Shown here: piece by piece, positions 26,537 to 35,954 of the stretch
How positions within the stretch are numbered: position 1 is the stretch's first letter
Layout of the letters: every line of letters begins with the position of its first letter
Source: JACPUX01 sp964517465
Lineage (GTDB): Bacteria > Pseudomonadota > Gammaproteobacteria > Burkholderiales > Casimicrobiaceae
NCBI GenBank assembly: GCA_964517465.1
Contig: CAZFEK010000017.1
Span: forward strand, 1 to 64,000
Direction of reading: 5' to 3'
Length of the DNA: 64,000 nucleotides
Made by a program: the position numbers and the translations under genes
Notes under the pieces: model-generated
What the model saw: only the letters and a program-made list of their open reading frames with translations
Database searches by the model: none
What the model was told of the DNA's origin: nothing

Positions 26537-26800
26537 ATGCAAAATCTCAACGCACGAGCACTATTGGCTTGCGCCTTTGCCCTCGCTACCCTGGCATCGG
26601 GCTGCGCCAGCACCGGCGTCAATCCCGACGAACCCATGGCCTACGAAGAGAAGGAATACATCACCGGATCGAACCTTCCAACGAAGAAGCGTCGGCCGGT
26701 CACCGACCAAGAACGCGAACGCGCGCAAGAAGCGACCCGGATCATGCGCGAGGAGCAAGCCCGCAGCGGAACAATGACTCCCAGCTCCGGGAGAATATAG
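26537..26800 (+). CDS. Small putative lipoprotein
   Basis: An 87-residue protein with a lipoprotein signal: positively charged start, hydrophobic core (LLACAFALATLA) and the lipobox L-A-S-G-C at residues 19-23. The mature ~65 residues are charged and probably disordered (KKRRPVTDQERERAQEATR). The start ATG has a strong AGGAGG-type site (GACAGGAGGA), and TACAAT at 26502-26507 may be the -10. Function unknown; it would be anchored in the inner or outer membrane. A single-gene unit. Confidence 0.7.
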   Translation: MQNLNARALLACAFALATLASGCASTGVNPDEPMAYEEKEYITGSNLPTKKRRPVTDQERERAQEATRIMREEQARSGTMTPSSGRI

Positions 26801-27121
26801 ACACCGAATTCGAGCCGGACTCTCGCGTCCGCCAGTTTGGTGCGCCCCAGCGGGAATTGGGCTAGCTCGACGACGCGCAGATCGCGCAGCGACTCGCTCC
26901 GGCAATCTTCACTTGATGGTCAAGGGCAGGAACATCCCGGCCCTGTAACGCCTCTTGGGCCACGCCAGTATCGCCTAGACGATGCGTTGCGCACACCTCG
27001 GCCCCGACCATTTCGAAGCGGCCCGCAGACTGAATCCGCTGGCGGATCATTTCTGCGTCGGAATTTCGTCGGAATATTCGTCGAATTCTGCCGTGATCGC
27101 GTTGGTCAGTTCTTGTTTTTC
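26801..27121. other. Gene-free stretch downstream of the tRNA(CAU) gene
   Basis: About 320 bp between the lipoprotein stop and the 3' end of the tRNA. Frames that cross it in both directions show no family resemblance, and one only exists because it reads through the tRNA. No integrase, direct repeat of the tRNA 3' end, or terminator with a T-run was recognised. Confidence 0.5.
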
Positions 27122-27198
<77 letters not shown>

Positions 27199-27246
27199 CC
27201 TAGGGTACGCGGCCACAAAGGAAGCGGGCGCCGCGGCGAAGGCGAG

Positions 27247-27252
27247 ATTATA
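27247..27252 (-). promoter_or_regulatory. -10 element for the tRNA(CAU) gene
   Basis: TATAAT on the minus strand, 49 bp upstream of the mature tRNA 5' end. The -35 region is poor. The flanking 27199-27481 stretch holds no gene. Confidence 0.45.
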
Positions 27253-27481
27253 TCCGGGCTCGAGCCGAAGTGCCCCTTGGGAAAGCGCAAAATGAAGTCC
27301 CCTGGGATTTCGCATTGGGCCGGCAGTGGCCTCGGCGATCGTTCTCTCCCTCTGCCGCTCGTCAACGCCGCCTCGATTCTTTCAGCTCGGGGAGAAGAAA
27401 CGAGTCGAGGTCTCGGCTTGGGGTCTGCGAGTTCGGCGCCGGCGAAGGGGCGGTCTGTGTCCGCGCGGATGCCGGAGCGAC

Positions 27482-27510
27482 AAAAAAAGGGGCCGGCTGA
27501 AACCGGCCCC
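27482..27510 (-). terminator. Intrinsic terminator of the small periplasmic protein gene
   Basis: On the minus strand GGGGCCGG (27510-27503), a 6-nt loop, then CCGGCCCC (27496-27489), followed by seven T. It starts 20 bp after the stop codon at 27530. A classic strong rho-independent terminator. Confidence 0.9.
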
Positions 27511-27529
27511 GAGGCGGTTCGGTGTCCTA

Positions 27530-27847
27530 TCAAAGATGCCGTGGGTTGTGCTTGAGTGCCCAAATGCGCTGACTTTCCCGATTTTCCATCGCGACGAGGT
27601 GGCGACGCTCGGCAACAGTCAGCACGCCGTCACGTTCTGCGAAGGCTTCATAAGCGCGCACGCGATTGAGTCCAGCCTGGGCCGAAGCCGCTTCTGCCGC
27701 GGTGAGGCTGCCGCTGCGCACGCCGTCGTTGATGCGTGCTTGCTGCTGCGCTTCACGAGCGTCGATGCGGGGGGTGTAAACCTGGGCGGCGGCAGAGCCG
27801 GCCAGGGCAGCAAAAAGAACGGCAAAGACAGTGGTGGAAACTCTCAT
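27530..27847 (-). CDS. Small secreted protein of unknown function
   Basis: A 105-residue protein with a signal peptide (VFAVLFAALAGSAAAQ, cleavage after AAA). The mature part has two similar helical units, IDAREAQQQARINDGVRSGSLTAAEA and AFAERDGVLTVAERRHL, each ending in a G-x-L-T-x-x-E turn, then a short tail ending in KHN. This pattern is widespread in proteobacterial periplasmic proteins with no assigned role. It superficially resembles degenerate EF-hand pairs. The ATG at 27847 gives the signal peptide, and GGAGAGC lies just upstream. It stands alone and is closed by the terminator at 27482-27510. Confidence 0.75.
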   Translation of the reverse strand: MRVSTTVFAVLFAALAGSAAAQVYTPRIDAREAQQQARINDGVRSGSLTAAEAASAQAGLNRVRAYEAFAERDGVLTVAERRHLVAMENRESQRIWALKHNPRHL

Positions 27848-27977
27848 GATGCTCTCCTTCTCGGTCGTTGACGGGCAAGGCGCCCACAGCTCCAAGAACG
27901 AGATCCCCCGAGGCCCGGCCTACCGGGAAGTGTAAGCAGTCTTTTCTTGGGCGCATCGAGGCGCCCTGCCGCGGCCT

Positions 27978-28715
27978 TCAACGTCCAGGGGGGATGCGAT
28001 CCAAGGCATCGGTGAAGATTCCGTCCAGACCAGCGCTCAGGAGTTCTTGGGCGCGCGCCGGCTCATTGACGGTGTATGCCAAGAGTTTGAAGCCGGCTTG
28101 GTGGCCCGAGGCGATCCGCTCCGGAGTGACATAGCGATGGTTGAGGTGTATGGCTTTGCATCCAAGCCGCGCCGCGCGAATCAGCCACCCTTCGGCGGGT
28201 TCGTCCACTAGCAGTGCGCGCGGGAGATCGGGGGCAACCCGTCCGGCCACCTCGAGCGCGCGTTCGGAAAACGAGGAAATCAAGGGCGGTGCTTCGGCAT
28301 CGGCCCAAAGCGACTGCACTTCGACTGCAACCGCCGCACCCGTCTCCCGCTCGCGACCCGGGCAGGGCTTGATTTCGATATTGCAGTACAGCTTGTTGGC
28401 AAGCAGGTAGCGCGCAACGGCTGCCATGCGAGGAATGGGCTCGCCGGCGAAGGCCGGCGAATGCCAGGCCCCCGCATCGAGTCGCGCAAGTTCGCTCCAC
28501 GGCAGCGCAGCGACTCGGCCTTTGCCGTCGGTAGTGCGCTCCAGCGTTTGATCGTGCATCAGCACCAGGGTGCCGTCGCCGCAAAGCTTGGCGTCGAACT
28601 CAACCATGCGATAACCAGAGTCGCAACCCACCCGCATGGCGGCAAGCGTGTTTTCCGGCGCCAAGCTGCCTCCGCCCCGGTGGGCGATGTGGGTCGGGTA
28701 GGGCCAGGCATTCAT
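27978..28715 (-). CDS. ugpQ: Glycerophosphodiester phosphodiesterase
   Basis: A 245-residue TIM-barrel GDPD, expected to split glycerophosphodiesters into glycerol-3-phosphate and an alcohol. The N-terminal catalytic motif HIAHRGGGSLAPENT is intact with the H-R pair and Glu. VEFDAKLCGDGTLVLMHD follows, and the C-terminal NEPARAQELLSAGLDGIFTD is typical of cytosolic UgpQ. No signal peptide. Its ATG overlaps the stop of the DUF4442 gene (ATGA). It could recover phosphate from degraded phospholipids, but there is no PHO box in front of it. Confidence 0.93.
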   Translation of the reverse strand: MNAWPYPTHIAHRGGGSLAPENTLAAMRVGCDSGYRMVEFDAKLCGDGTLVLMHDQTLERTTDGKGRVAALPWSELARLDAGAWHSPAFAGEPIPRMAAVARYLLANKLYCNIEIKPCPGRERETGAAVAVEVQSLWADAEAPPLISSFSERALEVAGRVAPDLPRALLVDEPAEGWLIRAARLGCKAIHLNHRYVTPERIASGHQAGFKLLAYTVNEPARAQELLSAGLDGIFTDALDRIPPGR

Positions 28716-29182
28716 GAGAGCTGGTTCTCCGGTCGGGCTTGCGGTTTCAATCGAACATAGATTTGCCGGTGCACTCGTGCCACGACTTGGCCCGCTTCAT
28801 CTTTCACTTCGACCTCGAACTCGGGCAGGAACTTTTCTCCCTGGGCGGTGCGCTCGCGGATCTCCGTGATCCGATCTTCGCCCAAGGCGAAGTGGGCACG
28901 CACCGTTCCGCGGCCGGGGGCGAGGAATTCGATGTTGGCGGCACGATCCCAGACATGGTAATCCCGCCCGAGCACCCGCATCAACATGATCATGTAGAAA
29001 GGGTCGGTCATCGCGAACAGGCTGCCGCCAAAATGGGTACGCACGTAGTTGCGGTTGTGCCAGCGCAAGGGCATGGCCACGCGCGCCTCGCGGAAGTCCG
29101 CGGCGAGATACTCCACCCGAATTCCGGCGGCGATGAAGGGCGGCCAGAGGTTGATCCCCCGGCGCAGCCACGAGGCTTTCAT
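28712..29182 (-). CDS. DUF4442 hot-dog fold protein (putative thioesterase)
   Basis: A 156-residue protein of the DUF4442 group within the hot-dog thioesterase superfamily. The central helix segment is NYVRTHFGGSLFAMTDPFYMIMLM, followed by beta strands NIEFLAPGRGTVRAHF and VEVKDEAGQVVARVHRQIYVR. Substrate unknown; an acyl-CoA thioester is likely. ATG at 29182 gives the expected N-terminus (the frame is open 48 codons further). It overlaps ugpQ by 4 bp and follows the VOC gene by 88 bp, so a small operon is likely. Confidence 0.82.
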   Translation of the reverse strand: MKASWLRRGINLWPPFIAAGIRVEYLAADFREARVAMPLRWHNRNYVRTHFGGSLFAMTDPFYMIMLMRVLGRDYHVWDRAANIEFLAPGRGTVRAHFALGEDRITEIRERTAQGEKFLPEFEVEVKDEAGQVVARVHRQIYVRLKPQARPENQLS

Positions 29183-29270
29183 GGCTGCCCCGGGGGGCGC
29201 CGCCCGGCTCCGCTGACTACGCGAAGCTGGGCGAAACCCCGCGGCGGCAGATGATGCCTTTCCAAAAAGC

Positions 29271-29726
29271 TCATTCGTTGCACTGGGGGATCTTGCTCGG
29301 ATCGAATTCGCCGACGTTGGTGGCAAACATCCAGTCGTAGCCGTCCGGGTCGGTGAAGGAGGCGGTTCGGTCGCCCCAGAACATATCTTGGGGTTCCTGA
29401 GTCACCTGCGCTCCCGCGGCTTTGGCCCGGGAAGTGAGCGCGTCGACGTTTTCGCAATAAAGGTAGAGATTGGAGGGGAGCTTGGCCCCCATGTGCGCCG
29501 GCGTTTTGGCCTCGCTGCCCCAGGCGCCTTCCGGGGCAAACATGATGATCGTGTTGCCTTGGTAGCGCATTTCGGCGTGGCCGATGTTGCCATCCGGCGT
29601 TCGCATCACTTCGCCTGGAGCGAAGCCAAACGCTTTTTCGTAGAAACGCAGCGCGCGTTCGCCGTCGCTGACCGTGAGATAAGGCGTGAGCCAGTTGGCG
29701 CCTTCGGGTTTGCAGGGTCTTGCCAT
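29271..29726 (-). CDS. VOC (glyoxalase/PhnB-like) family protein
   Basis: A 151-residue vicinal-oxygen-chelate protein of the PhnB-like branch. Features are WLTPYLTVSDGERALRFYEKAFGF at the N-terminus, the paired beta-alpha-beta-beta-beta units, and FTDPDGYDWMFATNVGEF near the end. The substrate is not predictable. ATG at 29726 has GGAGGT six bases upstream. It lies 74 bp downstream of the RND permease and may share its transcript. Confidence 0.85.
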   Translation of the reverse strand: MARPCKPEGANWLTPYLTVSDGERALRFYEKAFGFAPGEVMRTPDGNIGHAEMRYQGNTIIMFAPEGAWGSEAKTPAHMGAKLPSNLYLYCENVDALTSRAKAAGAQVTQEPQDMFWGDRTASFTDPDGYDWMFATNVGEFDPSKIPQCNE

Positions 29727-29800
29727 GATGACCTCCGATGTTTGCCGGGCCTCCCCCCCGGCAGGCCCAGCGATTACTCCCTGGGAATACAAGCCGACTT

Positions 29801-32800
29801 TCAGTTGGCGCCGGTCCTTGCCGGGGCCGCCTCCAGCATTGCATGGCGGGTGCGGGCGAGCAAGGTGTAAGCGGTAGGCACAACAAACAGGGTGAGCATC
29901 GTTCCGAGCAGCAAGCCACCCACAATCACCCAGCCAATCTGCTGCCGCGACTCGGACCCGGCTCCGGTCGCAAGTGCCAAGGGGATGGTGCCCAGCACCA
30001 TGGCTCCGGTAGTCATCAGAATCGGGCGCAGGCGGAGCACCGCCGCCTCGATTACCGCTTCCATTTTGGCCATGCCCCGGGCCTGCATTTGGTTGGCGAA
30101 CTCCACGATCAGGATGCCGTGCTTGGTGATCAGCCCCACCAGCGTGATCAAGCCGATTTGGCTATAGACGTTTAGCGTGCCTCCGCTGAGCCACAGCGCG
30201 CCAAGCGCACCGGTCATGGATAGCGGAACGGTGAGCAGAATCACGAAAGGATCGATGAAGCTCTCGAACTGCGCCGCCAAAACGAGGTAGATGAAGGCGA
30301 GAGCCAGGACAAAAACGAAATAGATATCGGAGGAGGAATCCCGAAATTCGCGCGACTGTCCAGGCGCGAGATCGGTCTGCACCGTCGGCGGAAGAGCGCT
30401 GCGGGCGGTTTGCTGCATGAATTTAATCGCTTCGCCGAGCGTGTATCCGGGGGCAAGGTTGGCCGAGATGTTTGCCGCGCGCAGCCGGTTGAAGTGGTTG
30501 AGTGTCTTGGGTGCCACCGTCTCGCGCACCGTGAGCAGGTTGGCGAGCTGGATCATCTGCTCGCCTTTGCCCCGGACATACAACTCAGTGATGCGATCCG
30601 GCGTTTCGCGCTGGTCCGCAGCGATTTGAACGATTACGTCGTACTGCTCGCCGTCTTGCTTGAAGCGCGTCACCAGGCGGCCGCCGAGCATGGTCTCCAG
30701 CGTGCGCCCGACGGTTTCGACATTGGCGCCGACATCGGCAATTTTGTCGCGGTTGACGACAACCCGGATCTCCGGCGTGTTTAGCTTGAGGTCGGCATCG
30801 ATGTTGACCAGCCCAGGGTTCTTGGCCATTTCACCGGTCATGCGTTCCACCATCCGCTGCAGTTCTTCGTAGGAGGTCTGGGTGAGCAGGACGAATTGCA
30901 GCGGTTTTTCCCGCGGGCTCTGGCCCAAGGAGGGCGGATTGGCGGGGAAGGCGAACACCCCGGGCAGGCTGAAGAACTTCGGTTGCAGCTCTTTGGCGAT
31001 GTCCTGCTGTTTGCGCTCTCTTTCCCCCCAGGGTTTCAGGCGCATGATCGCCATGCCGTCTGCGACGGTGGGAAACCCGCCGACGCCGAAGACCGAAGTG
31101 CGCTCGGGAATCGTTTCGTAGAATTTCTCGATCTGCTCGACATAACGCGCGGTGTAGCGAATAGTGGCCCCCTCGGGGCCGCTGATGATGCCGAAGATGA
31201 CGCCTCGATCTTCGGTTGGCGCCAATTCCGATTTGAGCGTCAGGAGCAATCCTGCGCTTGCCGCCGCGACCGCACATCCGGCCAGCACCACCATCACGCG
31301 GTGATGCAGCGCGCGATCGAGCATGTTACGGTAGCCCTGGGTCAAGCCGACAAAAAAGCGCTCGATGGCGTTGTATGCCGCGCCGTGTTTGGCCTGGTGC
31401 CGCAAAATCTGCGAACACATCATCGGCGAGAGCGTCAGCGCCACGAAACCGGAGACGACCACGGCGCCGGCGAGCGCAAGCGCAAATTCGATGAATAGCC
31501 TGCCGGTTCTGCCCGTGGCAAAGGCGAGCGGCGCATAAACAGCGGCCAGGGTGAGGGTCATGGCCAAGACCGCAAAGGCGATTTCCCGCGAACCTTCGAT
31601 GGCTGCCTGCAGGCGCGGCATGCCGTGTTCGAGTTTGCGATAAATGTTCTCCAGCACCACGATGGCGTCGTCGACCACCAGACCTACGGCCAGCACCATG
31701 GCGAGCAGAGTGAGGGTGTTGATGGTAAAGCCGAACGCATACATCAGGCCAAAGGCGCCTACCAGTGAAACCGGAATGGTGACCAGCGGAATGATCGTCG
31801 CGCGAACGCTGCGCAAGAAGAAAAAGATCACCATTGCAACGAGTAGCACGGCCTCGCTGATGGTGGTAAACACCGCCTTGATCGACTCCTGAATGAACAC
31901 CGAAGTGTCATAGGAGATCTCGAAAACCATGCCTTCGGGCAAAGCCTTGCGGATTTCGCCCGCTTCGCGGCGCACCGCAACCGAGAGATCCAAGGGGTTG
32001 GCCGTCGCCTGCTTGATGATCCCCATCCCCACTGAGGTGTTGCCGTTGAAGCGCTGCACGCCGCGTTCATCAAGGGCGCCGATTTCGATGCGCGCCACGT
32101 CGCGCAGGCGCACGGGATAACCGGCTGCATCCTTCAGAACGATGCCGCCGAATTCTTCCGGCGTGCGCAAGTCGGTCTGGGAAACCACCGCGAACTCGCG
32201 GTTGCGGCTCTCGATGCGCCCGGCCGGGATTTCTACGTTCTGGCGGCGCAGCGCATCCTCCACGTCTTGCGTGGTCAGGCGGTAAGAAGCGAGGCGGCCG
32301 GCGTCGAGCCAAATGCGCATAGAGGGCTTGCGCTCGCCGAAGACCCGCACATCAGCGGCCCCTGGCAATACCTGCAGCCGCGGGCGCACGAATCGATTGA
32401 CGTAATCGGTGATTTGCAGCTGCGTGTGGCGGGTGCTGTACATCGCCGCATACATCACCGGAACGGCGTCGGATTCGACCTTGGCGATCACCGGCTCGTC
32501 GGATCCCGCGGGCAGGCGCGCGCGCACCCGCGCGACTTTGTCGCGCACTTCGGCCGCCGCGTTGTCCGGATTCACGTTGGCGCGGAAACGCACGTTGATG
32601 CCGCTGCGCTCCGAGCGACTCACCGAGGTGATGACATCCAGGCCCTCGATTCCCGAAAGCGAGTCTTCGAGCACTTTGGTGACTTGCGATTCGATCACCT
32701 CGGGGCTCGCGCCCTTGTAAGTGGTTTCTACGCTGACCACGGGCTCATCGATCTTGGGGTACTCGCGTACCGGCAGGCGCTGATAGGAAATGAGACCCAG

Positions 32801-32869
32801 CAACAGCACGCCCAGGGACAGGACGCTCGCGAACACCGGTCGGCGGATGCAGATTTCCGGCAGATTCAT
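29801..32869 (-). CDS. RND efflux transporter permease (HAE-1/AcrB type)
   Basis: A 1022-residue inner-membrane proton-driven pump. The canonical start is MNLPEICIRRPVFASVLSL. Twelve transmembrane helices and two large periplasmic loops are apparent, with the TM4-type stretch VGLVVDDAIVVLENI containing the proton-relay Asp pair. The end ALGAL-WLSGGTLNVYSQIGLITLVGLITKHGILIVEF is typical. Hydrophobic drugs or other amphiphiles are the likely substrates. The ATG overlaps the stop of the adaptor gene by 4 bp. No outer-membrane channel gene (TolC/OprM) is in the unit. Confidence 0.95.
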   Translation of the reverse strand: MNLPEICIRRPVFASVLSLGVLLLGLISYQRLPVREYPKIDEPVVSVETTYKGASPEVIESQVTKVLEDSLSGIEGLDVITSVSRSERSGINVRFRANVNPDNAAAEVRDKVARVRARLPAGSDEPVIAKVESDAVPVMYAAMYSTRHTQLQITDYVNRFVRPRLQVLPGAADVRVFGERKPSMRIWLDAGRLASYRLTTQDVEDALRRQNVEIPAGRIESRNREFAVVSQTDLRTPEEFGGIVLKDAAGYPVRLRDVARIEIGALDERGVQRFNGNTSVGMGIIKQATANPLDLSVAVRREAGEIRKALPEGMVFEISYDTSVFIQESIKAVFTTISEAVLLVAMVIFFFLRSVRATIIPLVTIPVSLVGAFGLMYAFGFTINTLTLLAMVLAVGLVVDDAIVVLENIYRKLEHGMPRLQAAIEGSREIAFAVLAMTLTLAAVYAPLAFATGRTGRLFIEFALALAGAVVVSGFVALTLSPMMCSQILRHQAKHGAAYNAIERFFVGLTQGYRNMLDRALHHRVMVVLAGCAVAAASAGLLLTLKSELAPTEDRGVIFGIISGPEGATIRYTARYVEQIEKFYETIPERTSVFGVGGFPTVADGMAIMRLKPWGERERKQQDIAKELQPKFFSLPGVFAFPANPPSLGQSPREKPLQFVLLTQTSYEELQRMVERMTGEMAKNPGLVNIDADLKLNTPEIRVVVNRDKIADVGANVETVGRTLETMLGGRLVTRFKQDGEQYDVIVQIAADQRETPDRITELYVRGKGEQMIQLANLLTVRETVAPKTLNHFNRLRAANISANLAPGYTLGEAIKFMQQTARSALPPTVQTDLAPGQSREFRDSSSDIYFVFVLALAFIYLVLAAQFESFIDPFVILLTVPLSMTGALGALWLSGGTLNVYSQIGLITLVGLITKHGILIVEFANQMQARGMAKMEAVIEAAVLRLRPILMTTGAMVLGTIPLALATGAGSESRQQIGWVIVGGLLLGTMLTLFVVPTAYTLLARTRHAMLEAAPARTGAN

Positions 32870-34026
32870 GTTCCGCTGCTCTTGGCCGGCGCCTGAGCGG
32901 GCACCAGGCTTTGCGCCGGCGCATCGATCGATTTCACGGGCACTCCGTCGCGGAGTTTCATTTGCCCGGCGATGACGATGGCTTCGCCGTTTGCCAGACC
33001 GCGCATCACTTCGACCTTGCCCTCGCTGCGCTGGCCGATTTCCACCTTCACCCGCTGGGCGCGGCCTTCCGCCACACGAAAGACATATTGGTCTTCCCCG
33101 CTCGGCACCAGGGCCTGTTCGGGAATAGTCAAGGCATCCGATCGTTCATCGAGCAGCAAACGCACCCTCGCGAACCCGCCCGGACGCAAGCGCCCATCGG
33201 AGTTCTGCACCGTCGCGCGCAAAACCACGGCGCGGCCGGCCGAATCGATGGCCGGATTGATGGCGTAGATCCGGCCCAGATAGCCCTGGTTGGGGAAGGC
33301 ATCGAGAGATATCTGCAGGTTCTGTCCGACGCGGAGCTTCTTGAGGTAAACCTCGGGAACCCTGAAATCAACTTTGAGCGGATCGATGGCTTCAAGGTTG
33401 ACGATGTCCTGGCCTTCCTTGACGTAGTCGCCCACGCTCACACTGCGTAGCCCCAGTACCCCCGCGAAGGGCGCCAAAATCTCGGTCTTTGCGAGTTTGG
33501 CCTCGGCGAGGGCCACTGCCGCTTGCGCCACCTTGAGGTTGTTCTCCGCTTCTTCACGCGCCTGGCTGCTCACAAATCCTTTTGCCTGCAAATCGATGGC
33601 GCGTTCGAATTTGCCCTGCGAAAGCACCAGATTCGCTTTGGCCTGCTGCAATTCCGCGCGCCCCACTGAGGCATCGAGCCGCACCAGCGCAGCGCCTTTG
33701 CCGACGCTTTGTCCTTCGGTGAAAGCAAACTCGGCGATGCGGCCCGAGATTTCGGGCCGCACCAGGATCGATTCGTTCGAGCGCAGCGTCCCGACAGCGG
33801 TGACCGCCTGCGGCAAGGGTTGCTTGGTGACCAGCGCCGTTTCGACGGGCACGGCGCTGCCTCCGGGTCCGCCGGAACCTGCCGGACGCGCTGTGGCGTT
33901 GGGTGCGCCGGGGCTTGACGTCGTCGTCGGCGGCGTGCCGGCAGTCTTCTGGCCCAGCCAGTAACCAGCACCTGCGAGAACGAAAGCGAAAAACACGCCG
34001 CCGGCAATTTGCGCGGTTCGGTTCAT
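32866..34026 (-). CDS. RND efflux periplasmic adaptor (membrane fusion protein)
   Basis: A 386-residue HlyD/AcrA-like adaptor. The N-terminal membrane anchor is IAGGVFFAFVLAGAGYWLGQ, followed by a Pro/Gly/Thr-rich stretch. The lipoyl half ILVRPEISGRIAEFAFTEGQSVGKGAALVRLD and its partner LGLRSVSVGDYVKEGQDIVNLE flank a helical hairpin of ~70 residues. There is no lipobox Cys, so anchoring is by the uncleaved helix. It links the permease to an outer-membrane channel encoded elsewhere. The 230 bp upstream hold no regulator gene; the divergent neighbour is ridA. Confidence 0.93.
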   Translation of the reverse strand: MNRTAQIAGGVFFAFVLAGAGYWLGQKTAGTPPTTTSSPGAPNATARPAGSGGPGGSAVPVETALVTKQPLPQAVTAVGTLRSNESILVRPEISGRIAEFAFTEGQSVGKGAALVRLDASVGRAELQQAKANLVLSQGKFERAIDLQAKGFVSSQAREEAENNLKVAQAAVALAEAKLAKTEILAPFAGVLGLRSVSVGDYVKEGQDIVNLEAIDPLKVDFRVPEVYLKKLRVGQNLQISLDAFPNQGYLGRIYAINPAIDSAGRAVVLRATVQNSDGRLRPGGFARVRLLLDERSDALTIPEQALVPSGEDQYVFRVAEGRAQRVKVEIGQRSEGKVEVMRGLANGEAIVIAGQMKLRDGVPVKSIDAPAQSLVPAQAPAKSSGT

Positions 34027-34256
34027 GGACGGGAGAGCAAGCGCTCAGGGAGATCTAGAAACAATCATTATCGACGAAAAACTGCAGCGCCAGCAAACAC
34101 CTGCCTTAGTCACTCAGGCATCACGGATATTCCGTTGCCGCGAGCGGGCCGGCGAGCAAACCGAGGTTTTGTCACCAAGCTCCTTGCGGCTTTTCCGCGA
34201 GCGGAGTGTCCCCTACAATGACGAACTCTTACCTGCCAGCCCTCGAAGGACATTCA

Positions 34257-34604
34257 ATGAGCATCGCAAGACATCACGTCGGCGCACGACTTTCCGAAAT
34301 GGTGGTGCACAACCAAACGGTTTACCTTGCCGGCCAAATTGCCACCGATCCGGTTCCGGATGTCACCGAACAAACCCGGCAGATTCTGGCCCATATCGAT
34401 CGCCTGCTCGCCGAAGTGGGGAGCGACAAGACCAAGCTGCTGTCCTGCACCATCTATCTGGCGGAAGTAAAGGACTTCCCGGCCATGAATGCCGCCTGGG
34501 ATGCCTGGGTGCCTGCCGGCCACTGCCCGGCCCGCGCCACGGTCGAGACTCGCCTTTTTAAACCGGAATATAAAGTGGAGATTCAGGCGGTTGCCGCACT
34601 CTAG
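34257..34604 (+). CDS. RidA family protein (reactive intermediate deaminase)
   Basis: A 115-residue protein of the RidA/YjgF family. Landmarks are YLAGQIATDPVPDVTEQTRQIL, the LSCTIYLAEVKDFPAMNAAWDAW segment and the end PARATVETRLFKPEYKVEIQAVAAL with the conserved Arg and Glu. The shape HHVGARLSEMVVHNQTVYLAGQ suggests the Rid2-like subgroup rather than classical RidA. Substrates would be imine/enamine intermediates from PLP enzymes; argD is just downstream. ATG at 34257 has AAGGA upstream. Earlier in-frame ATGs are less likely. Confidence 0.85.
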   Translation: MSIARHHVGARLSEMVVHNQTVYLAGQIATDPVPDVTEQTRQILAHIDRLLAEVGSDKTKLLSCTIYLAEVKDFPAMNAAWDAWVPAGHCPARATVETRLFKPEYKVEIQAVAAL

Positions 34605-34709
34605 CCAGTGCGGTCTTTGGTCTTCACGGTTGTGAAGAATTTCATTGTTTCGGTTTCGAGTCTTCCCGATTCGTGACTCGTTCCACCGCCCCGGCCCTCA
34701 GGAGCCCCG

Positions 34710-35954
34710 ATGAACGCCAGCGATCCCTTGCTTTTGCCCGCGTCGGAATTCGAAAGCGCGGTCACGCGCGCCACCTACGACCAAGTGATGGTGCCTTGTT
34801 TCTCCCCTGCGCAAGTGGTTCCGGTGCGCGGCGAGGGATCGCGGGTGTGGGATCAAGCGGGGCGCGAATACATCGATTTCGCGGCCGGTGTTGCCGTCAC
34901 CGCCCTGGGGCATTGCGCGCCAGCCCTGATCCAGGCGCTGGGCGATCAAGCGGGGCGCCTGTGGCACATCTCCAACTGGTTCACTAACGAGCCGGCGCTG
35001 CGCCTGGCCCGCCGCCTGGTGGCCCATACCTTTGCCGACAAAGTTTTTCTGTGCAACTCCGGGGCCGAAGCCAATGAAGCCGCGCTCAAGCTTGCGCGCA
35101 AATATGCCGCCGACCATTTCGGCCCGCAGAAGAACGGCATCGTTTCCTCGCTGCACTCGTTTCACGGACGCACGCTCTTCACCGTCACCGCGGGCGGCAC
35201 CGAGCGCTACCGCCAAGGCTTCGGCCCCCTGCCGCCCAACGTGAAGCATGTGCTCTACAACGACATCGCCGCACTTGAGGCCGCCGTCGGGCCCGAGACC
35301 TGTGCCGTGATCTTGGAGCCCATACAAGGCGAGGGCGGCGTCAATCCCGGTCGTGCCGAATATCTGCAAGCGGCGCGGGCTTTTTGCGAGCGCCATCAAG
35401 CGCTCCTGGTGCTCGATGAGATCCAAACCGGCATGGGTCGCACCGGCACGCTGTTCAACCATGAGCAAAAGGGCGTGGTTCCGGACATTCTCACCAGCGC
35501 CAAAGGCCTGGGCGGGGGTTTTCCGGTTGGCGCGATGTTGACCACGCAGGCCATCGCCGCGAGCTTTTCTCCGGGCACCCACGGCACGACTTACGGCGGG
35601 AACCCCCTGGCGTCAGCGGTCGCAGCAGCGGTTCTGGAAATCGTCGCGAAGCCGGAAACTCTGGCCGGCGTGAGAACCCGGGCAGCGCGGCTCAGAGCGG
35701 GACTACAAGAGATTGGCCGGCGCTTGGGCATCTTCCAAGAAGTGCGCGGCGAGGGACTGCTCGTCGGTTGCGAGTTGGCCGCGCCCTTCGCTGGCCGCGC
35801 CGCGGATTTCATGGCCGCCGGCAGCGACGCCGGCGTGTTCTTTCTCATGGCCAGCACCAAGGTGTTGCGCTTCGTTCCCGCGCTCAACATCCCCGAAGCG
35901 GACATCGATGAGGGTTTGGCGAGACTTGCCCGGGCGGTCGAGAGGATGAAGTGA
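34710..35954 (+). CDS. argD: Acetylornithine / succinyldiaminopimelate-type class III aminotransferase
   Basis: A 414-residue PLP aminotransferase of class III. Features are VWDQAGREYIDFAAGVAV, NSGAEANEAALKLARKYA, VLDEIQTGMGRTG, and the PLP lysine in LTSAKGLGGGFPVGAML, then GTHGTTYGGNPLASAVA. Length and wording fit ArgD for arginine synthesis; a related 4-aminobutyrate transaminase cannot be excluded. The stop overlaps the GTG start of ogt by 4 bp. Confidence 0.85.
   Translation: MNASDPLLLPASEFESAVTRATYDQVMVPCFSPAQVVPVRGEGSRVWDQAGREYIDFAAGVAVTALGHCAPALIQALGDQAGRLWHISNWFTNEPALRLARRLVAHTFADKVFLCNSGAEANEAALKLARKYAADHFGPQKNGIVSSLHSFHGRTLFTVTAGGTERYRQGFGPLPPNVKHVLYNDIAALEAAVGPETCAVILEPIQGEGGVNPGRAEYLQAARAFCERHQALLVLDEIQTGMGRTGTLFNHEQKGVVPDILTSAKGLGGGFPVGAMLTTQAIAASFSPGTHGTTYGGNPLASAVAAAVLEIVAKPETLAGVRTRAARLRAGLQEIGRRLGIFQEVRGEGLLVGCELAAPFAGRAADFMAAGSDAGVFFLMASTKVLRFVPALNIPEADIDEGLARLARAVERMK

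Noticed and set aside
27949..27966. GGGCGC/GCGCCC hairpin downstream of ugpQ as terminator
   Set aside because: No T-run follows on either strand.
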